Assembly (NCBI GenBank): GCA_030674155.1
Contig: CM060337.1
Location: forward strand, 37,489,270 to 37,502,313
Reading direction: 5' to 3'
Source: Stramonita haemastoma
Lineage: Eukaryota > Mollusca > Gastropoda > Neogastropoda > Muricidae
Length of the DNA: 13,044 nucleotides
Shown: one piece after another, positions 8,789 through 13,044 of the stretch
Position numbering within the stretch: position 1 is the stretch's first letter
Layout of the letters: each line of letters opens with the position of its first letter
Notes under the pieces: model-generated
Database searches by the model: none
Told to the model about the DNA's origin: nothing
The model's input: the letters and a program-made list of their open reading frames with translations, nothing else
Position numbers and translations under genes: made by a program

Positions 8789-9078
8789 CTGTGACTCTGT
8801 CTGTGACTCTGCCTGTGACACTGCCTGTGACACTGTCTGTCATACTGCCTGTGACACTGCCTGTGACTGTGACACTATGTGACACTCTGTGACTCTGTGA
8901 CACTGTCTGTTACTCTGCCTGTGACTATGTTTGTGACTCTGTGACACTGTCTGTGACTCTGCCTGTGACGCTATCTGTGACACTGTGACTCGATCTGTCT
9001 GTGACACTGTCTGTGACACTGTCTGTGACACTGCCTGTGACACTGTCTGTGACACTGTAACACACTGTCTGTGCTCCT
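8789..9078 (+). repeat. 12-bp minisatellite upstream of the exon G acceptor
   Basis: Degenerate units of CTGTGACACTGT / CTGTGACTCTGC fill the last 300 bases of intron F-G. They end at TGTGCTCCTGTCTGCAG, the acceptor. Only about 50 bases (8739-8788) separate it from the 20-bp array; those include ATTTATATAGCACT. Confidence 0.9.
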
Positions 9079-9086
9079 GTCTGCAG

Positions 9087-9213
9087 GACTGGATTGGTCG
9101 TCTGATCAGGGAGTGCACCCACGAACTGGAGAAGTTTCCCGCCATTGTGTCCAACATGCAGGAACTGCAGAGACGCAAAGAGCTGAAGGCAGAGATAGAA
9201 CGCCACAAAGAAG
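9087..9213 (+). CDS. Exon G: charged helical, probable coiled-coil segment
   Basis: The exon is 127 bases, phase 0 in and one base over at the end. It reads DWIGRLIRECTHELEKF, PAIVSNMQELQRRKELK and AEIERHKE. The high Glu/Lys/Arg content and spacing suit a coiled coil. The acceptor CTCCTGTCTGCAG follows a 12-bp minisatellite. The donor GAAG|GTCGGA is weak; I chose it because the single leftover G joins exon H to give an uninterrupted KEEIEKM. Reading on without splicing runs into a (GT)n tract. Confidence 0.78.
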
Positions 9214-9259
9214 GTCGGAATAGTAGCGGAGAGGGTGATGAGAAAAAAGAAAATAGTCA

Positions 9260-9261
<2 letters not shown>

Positions 9262-9293
<32 letters not shown>

Positions 9294-9329
9294 GTGTTGT
9301 GTGTGTGTTGTGGTGTGTGTTGTGTTGAG

Positions 9330-9372
<43 letters not shown>

Positions 9373-9478
9373 GTGTTGTGTGTGTGTGTGTGGTTGTGTG
9401 GTGTGGTGTGGTGTGGTGTGGTGTGTGTGTGTGTGTTGTGTGTGTGTGTGTGTGTGTGTGTGTGAGTGTGTTGTGGTG
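9262..9478. repeat. (GT)n with GTTGTG and GGTGT interruptions
   Basis: Follows the exon G donor by about 50 bases and runs directly into the 3' end of SINE copy 3. Confidence 0.92.
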
Positions 9479-9640
9479 TTTTATTCTTTTACATCGAAGA
9501 TAATGGAATAAGCACTCATTTGCTTTTTTCATCCAGTCCCCGTGTGTATGCAGTTTTGTAAATCTTGTCATCTGTTCCACTGGCACACAATGGCCTGCTC
9601 TTAACAAAAGCAGAACAGAATTTACAGTGTGTGCAAGATG

Positions 9641-9643
<3 letters not shown>
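9479..9643 (-). mobile_element. SINE copy 3, headless, between two GT tracts
   Basis: It matches copy 2 from TTTTATTCTTTTACATCGAA to GTGCAAGATGTTCTG, about the 3' half of the family on the minus strand. The remainder is replaced by (GT)n at the point where the family has CTGCGTGCGT. It is more divergent than the other copies and its small 3' hairpin is disrupted. Confidence 0.83.
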
Positions 9644-9699
<56 letters not shown>

Positions 9700-9727
9700 G
9701 TGTGTGTATGTGTGCGTGCGTGCGTGC
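9644..9727. repeat. (GT)n / (GTGC)n microsatellite
   Basis: GT units from the SINE break point, ending in GTGCGTGCGTGCGTGCATGTG. Confidence 0.9.
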
Positions 9728-10033
9728 ATGTGCTGTCTTTACATAAACCACAATCCTGCGTGAGTTAAAACCTAATCATTCAAAAAGAAAAGGCCTTTTC
9801 ATAACATGTCCACAATACAAGCAAGAACTGACAAAAGCCATAGGCACAGAAAAGTAATGATTATATAATGCGAATTGATAACAGCGAAATGACAAATGAA
9901 TGTTATTTCTCCAAAATCATTTCCAGTAGAAGGTTATTTCTTCAAAACTTCTCAGTATTTGAACGGGTGGAAATCACAAATAAGGTGTACAAAGCAGTGT
10001 TCGTTATTGTCTTGAATTTTATATTGTTTTTCA
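9728..10033. other. Unique A/T-rich intron sequence
   Basis: No recognised gene, repeat or RNA. It separates the GT tract from the minus-strand LINE fragment. Confidence 0.55.
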
Positions 10034-10385
10034 CCTTCACCTTCACCTGTCCCAAAGTCCCATGGACCGTGAGGGCACAACTGATGATTCTGCAACCAGC
10101 CTCCTCCTCTCCCTACGGTCCTCTGCCCTCCATAGCAGGTTGTTCCACCCAAGGCCTGTCCACTCTCTGATGTTGTCTTCCCATCGTTTCCTCTGTCTGC
10201 CTCTTCGTCTCCCTCCCTCTTACTGTTCCCTGTTAGACATTCTTGGCCAGTCCAGATGATCGTGTGATATGCCCGTATCACTTTAGCTTGCGTTTTTTCA
10301 TTGTAGGTAGGAGCTCTTCATTTGGACAGATGGCATTCTTTATTCTAGTTTTTACTTCTTCATTAGTGATTTGATCTCTTCATTG
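10034..10385 (-). mobile_element. RTE-like LINE 3' fragment, second subfamily (minus strand, broken)
   Basis: Read on the minus strand it gives DQITNEEVKTRIKNA, LPTMKKRKLK, a stop in place of W, YGHITRSSGLAKN, another stop and QGTVRGR. After a frameshift it continues as KRWEDNIREWTGL and AEDREEWRRLVAESS. The last codons are followed by a (GGTGAA)3 tail (10033-10050 on the + strand as TTCACC units). It is related to the fragments at 4615 and 12384 but differs in sequence and in tail, so it is another subfamily. The stops and frameshift show an older, dead copy. Confidence 0.8.
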
Positions 10386-10438
10386 TTTTTCACAGTTGTT
10401 AATTAAACTGACGATGACGTATGCTGTGTGTGTGACAG

Positions 10439-10486
10439 AAATTGAAAAGATGAACCGGAGGTTTGATGTGGAATACTGTCGGAAAT
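10439..10486 (+). CDS. Exon H: continuation of the coiled coil (3' end uncertain)
   Basis: After GTGTGTGTGACAG the exon completes the split Glu codon of exon G and reads IEKMNRRFDVEYCRK. The 3' end is unclear. Candidate donors are AAAT|GTAGCA (10486, used here), ATGG|GTAGAC (10495) and GGAAG|GTGTCT (10523). None gives the phase 0 end that exon I needs at its best acceptor. The 10523 donor would fit only an alternative exon I acceptor at 11831, so an exon may be missing between H and I. Confidence 0.6.
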
Positions 10487-10532
10487 GTAGCATGGGTAGA
10501 CAGGCATGTGTCTGGTCCGGAAGGTGTCTGTG

Positions 10533-11016
<484 letters not shown>

Positions 11017-11148
11017 TGTGAGAGAGACCCTGTATGTTTGCACATGTACAGGCATATGTGTGTTCATCTGTGTGTATGGAGGAGGGATGCATGTATGATT
11101 ATGCTTTTCCATGTATATCTTCATGCATGTGATTTTCTTCTGTGTTTA

Positions 11149-11227
11149 TTCAAATGTGATTGTACAAATGAGCTTGTGCGTTTGCGTGTGCATATTGTGT
11201 TTCTAAGGATTAACAGTCACAGCAATT
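11149..11227 (+). repeat. 79-bp direct repeat, copy 1
   Basis: It begins TTCAAATGTG and ends GATTAACAGTCACAGCAATT. It aligns without gaps to 11682-11760, with eight differences over 79 bases (about 90% identity). Seven of the differences fall in the GT-like middle part. It is not one of the SINE or LINE families above. Confidence 0.9.
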
Positions 11228-11279
11228 GTTTTTTAGCAAGAGTACATAATCCTAGGTATATTAGTACGCTTTTTCAGTG

Positions 11280-11280
<1 letters not shown>

Positions 11281-11352
<72 letters not shown>

Positions 11353-11370
11353 GTGTGTGTGTGTGTGTGC
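11281..11370. repeat. (GT)n microsatellite
   Basis: About 45 GT units with one TTG interruption, lying between the two copies of the 79-bp direct repeat. Confidence 0.95.
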
Positions 11371-11681
11371 GTGATAATTTCCATTAATTTTTATGTACAA
11401 TTTTATATTGAGATAGTACCATGGAGATTTTGTTGTTGTTGTATTTTACTGGCATCAGAGATATTCAATCAATGTTCTGCCATCATGTTCCTTCGCTTTC
11501 TTTAATCCAGTAGTTTGTGCTCAGTTGTTTTTTTTGAGACAATTTCATTTAAATTAAAAAAAAAAAATTTTTTACAGGTGCTAGAAGCACTTAACCAATA
11601 CTCTGACATTATGTTGTTCCACTTTCTTTTGATTCCATATTTTGTACAGTTTTTGTCTAGACACATTATCTTCATATCATC
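11371..11681. other. A/T-rich intron H-I sequence
   Basis: It contains an A8 T6 run (11558-11573) followed by TTTTTTACAG|GTG, which looks like an acceptor, but the sequence after it does not read as convincing protein. No other element is recognised. Confidence 0.5.
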
Positions 11682-11760
11682 TTCAAATGTGCATGTACAA
11701 ATGAGCTTATGTATTTGCATGTGTGTATTGTGTTTCTAAGGATTAACAGTCACAGCAATT
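11682..11760 (+). repeat. 79-bp direct repeat, copy 2
   Basis: It is the partner of 11149-11227, at a 533-bp offset. The last 32 bases (TTGTGTTTCTAAGGATTAAC and onward) are identical between the copies. It ends 66 bases before exon I. Confidence 0.9.
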
Positions 11761-11826
11761 ATATCATCTTGGTGAGTTGTTTTACCTGTGCTGAGTGAAG
11801 GTGTGCGATGATGATGATGACTGCAG

Positions 11827-11931
11827 GTGAGGAAGCACATCCGGAAGAGCATCAGGAACCGCTTTGACTTCCTGACCATTCCCCGCAACATCTCCATCAA
11901 CGACCTGTGTCTGTCCTACGTCATCAACCTG
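11827..11931 (+). CDS. Exon I: basic C-terminal segment
   Basis: The exon is 105 bases (35 codons) in phase 0 if it starts after GATGACTGCAG; a second AG lies five bases downstream. It reads VRKHIRKSIRNRFDFL, then TIPRNISINDLCLSYVINL. The donor CTG|GTCAGT is good. Third positions are strongly C/G, as in the other exons. The preceding splice partner is not settled. Confidence 0.75.
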
Positions 11932-11999
11932 GTCAGTCTGTCTGTCTGTCCTACTCCTCTGCTCTGTGTGGCTTTATTTATTTTTTTTAATTTATTTTA

Positions 12000-12276
12000 T
12001 TTTATTTTATTCTTTTGTATTGAGGATAATGGGATAAGCACTCTTGTGCTTTTTTACATCCAGTCCCTGTGTGTATGCAGTTTTGTAAATGTCATCTGTT
12101 CCCACCGGCACACGATGGCCTACTCTTACGAAAAGCGGAACAGGATTTAACATGTGCGCAAGATGTTCAGCGTGCGTTCGCACACGGGGCCTCGGTTTAA
12201 AGTCTCATCTGAAGGACTTGTGGGGAGAGTGGAGTCAGCACTGATGTTAACTCCAGGAGAAAAATCTCCTCGACCG
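12000..12276 (-). mobile_element. SINE copy 4, headless
   Basis: It matches copy 2 from ATTCTTTTGTATTGAGGATA to CTCGACCGGACTC, where it stops in the middle of the B box. The A box is lost. The minus-strand 3' tail is a (TAAAA)n-type run (about 11975-12010). It starts about 65 bases after the exon I donor. Confidence 0.85.
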
Positions 12277-12383
12277 GACTCTGGCTTCATGGTGCAGTGC
12301 CTTACTTCTTGTGCATTGTTTTTTTGTTTTTTTGTGTGTTTGTTTTGCTTTGTTTTTATGCTTATGATAGATGCTTCTGGTAA

Positions 12384-12725
12384 CTCCTTGGCATCTCCTA
12401 CAGAGACCACATAAACAACGAAGACGTGCATAAGAGAATCCAGCAAACCATTGGTCCCTACGAAAATCTTTTATCAATCGTAAAGAAGCGTAAACTTAAA
12501 TGGTACGGGCATGTCACAAGATTAAAAGGACTTGCAAAAACAATACTGCAAGGCACTGTACAAGGAGGAAGAAAAAGAGGCAGACCAAGGAAGAGATGGG
12601 AGGACAACATCAGCGAATCGACAGGCCTAGAACCAAACAAAATTTTGAGAAAGGCAGAACAGAGAGAGGAATGGAGGGAACTGGTTGTCAAGTCTTCAGG
12701 AATGCCCCCACGGTTGCCAGACTAA
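12384..12725 (+). mobile_element. RTE-like LINE 3' fragment, copy 2 (longest)
   Basis: An open frame ends with TAA at 12723-12725. It reads LLGISYRDHINNEDVHKR, then IGPYENLLSIVKKRKLKWYG, GLAKTILQGTVQGGRKRGR and KRWEDNISESTGL, ending MPPRLPD. LLGISYRDHI.N is a common conserved block near the C-terminus of this LINE group. Upstream of 12384 the frame hits a stop, and the similarity appears to fade. A (GATA)n tail follows. No RT catalytic motifs are included, so this is a non-functional 3' piece. Confidence 0.83.
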
Positions 12726-12886
<161 letters not shown>

Positions 12887-12976
12887 TTGTTTTTATTCTG
12901 GTTTTTTGTTGCCTCATTTTATGTGAAGTTCCTTCCTGTTGTTCCCACGCCGCTCATTTCAATCTCTCTGCTCCAG

Positions 12977-12994
12977 CCATACCCAGATTTCTGA
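12977..12994 (+). CDS. Exon J (tentative terminal exon): PYPDF-stop
   Basis: A strong acceptor, CAATCTCTCTGCTCCAG with an upstream pyrimidine-rich tract, is followed in phase 0 by Pro-Tyr-Pro-Asp-Phe and TGA. Joined to exon I it would end the protein as VINL-PYPDF. If right, the 3' UTR begins at 12995 and runs out of the window. The coding part is too short to prove; the acceptor could also belong to an exon read in another phase. Confidence 0.35.
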   Translation, partial: PYPDF

Positions 12995-13032
12995 TATCAC
13001 ATCCTCAGGGTCAGAAGTCCACAGAGATTAAT

Positions 13033-13044
13033 TTTATTCTTTTT
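13033..13044 (-). mobile_element. Possible 3' end of another SINE copy at the window edge
   Basis: TTTTATTCTTTTT resembles the 3'-end motif TTTTATTCTTTTA of copies 2-4. With only 12 bases it could be chance. Confidence 0.25.

Noticed and set aside
9957..10281. 109-codon minus-strand protein
   Set aside because: It is the frameshifted reading of the broken RTE-like LINE fragment, not a separate gene.
11238..11280. Possible exon between TTTTTTTAG and the GT tract (HNPRYISTLFQWF), which would enter in phase 1 and leave in phase 0
   Set aside because: The phase is attractive, but it follows a repeated sequence directly, the donor is just the start of (GT)n, and the codon use is A/T-rich. Kept only as a possibility for the H-I gap.
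11578..11650. Possible exon after TTTTTTACAG reading VLEALNQYSDIMLFHF
   Set aside because: Good acceptor, but no clear donor, A/T-rich codons unlike the other exons, and it does not mend the H-I phase.

Overview
The window looks like intronic and exonic DNA from a repeat-rich animal genome. A lophotrochozoan, most likely a gastropod mollusc, is my best guess. That is inferred from the dense (GT/CA)n, (GA)n and (GATA)n microsatellites, a tRNA-derived SINE and CR1/L2- and RTE-like LINE pieces; nothing in the sequence proves it. It is not prokaryotic: the real coding sequence is in short exons bounded by GT/AG sites.

One host gene crosses the whole window on the + strand. I can chain eight exons in matching phase, from 1055 to about 10486 (A 1055-1159, B 1657-1788, C 4453-4485, D 5485-5579, E 6710-6791, F 7670-7759, G 9087-9213, H from 10439), then a further strong exon I (11827-11931) and a possible terminal exon J (12977-12994). 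Together they encode roughly 275 residues: a Lys-rich acidic N-terminal stretch, a calponin-homology (CH)-like domain over exons B-F, a charged probable coiled coil over G-H, and a basic tail. The 5' end of the gene lies upstream. I cannot name the gene. The H-to-I link is not resolved.

Repeats fill the introns. Intron B-C holds a 5'-truncated CR1/L2-like LINE (2218-4065) with an unbroken reverse-transcriptase frame, a (TTGAC)6 tail and a foldback at its 5' end, sitting inside a CA microsatellite. Four copies of one tRNA-derived SINE family lie on the minus strand (1-342, 5933-6282, 9479-9643, about 12000-12276); only the second keeps the Pol III A and B boxes. Four 3' fragments of RTE-like LINEs are present: + at 4615-4868 and 12384-12786, minus at 6555-6645 and about 10034-10385. 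Intron F-G is almost entirely two minisatellites: about 49 copies of a 20-bp unit that begins exactly at the exon F splice donor and repeats the donor sequence, then a 12-bp array running up to the exon G acceptor. Intron A-B holds a long hairpin (arms 1215-1275 and 1310-1370).

The most unusual observations are the tandem array of splice-donor sequences, the insertion of retroelements in one orientation within CA tracts, the LINE 5' foldback, and the 60-bp-arm hairpin. I saw no operon, CRISPR array, defence system or other prokaryote-style system.
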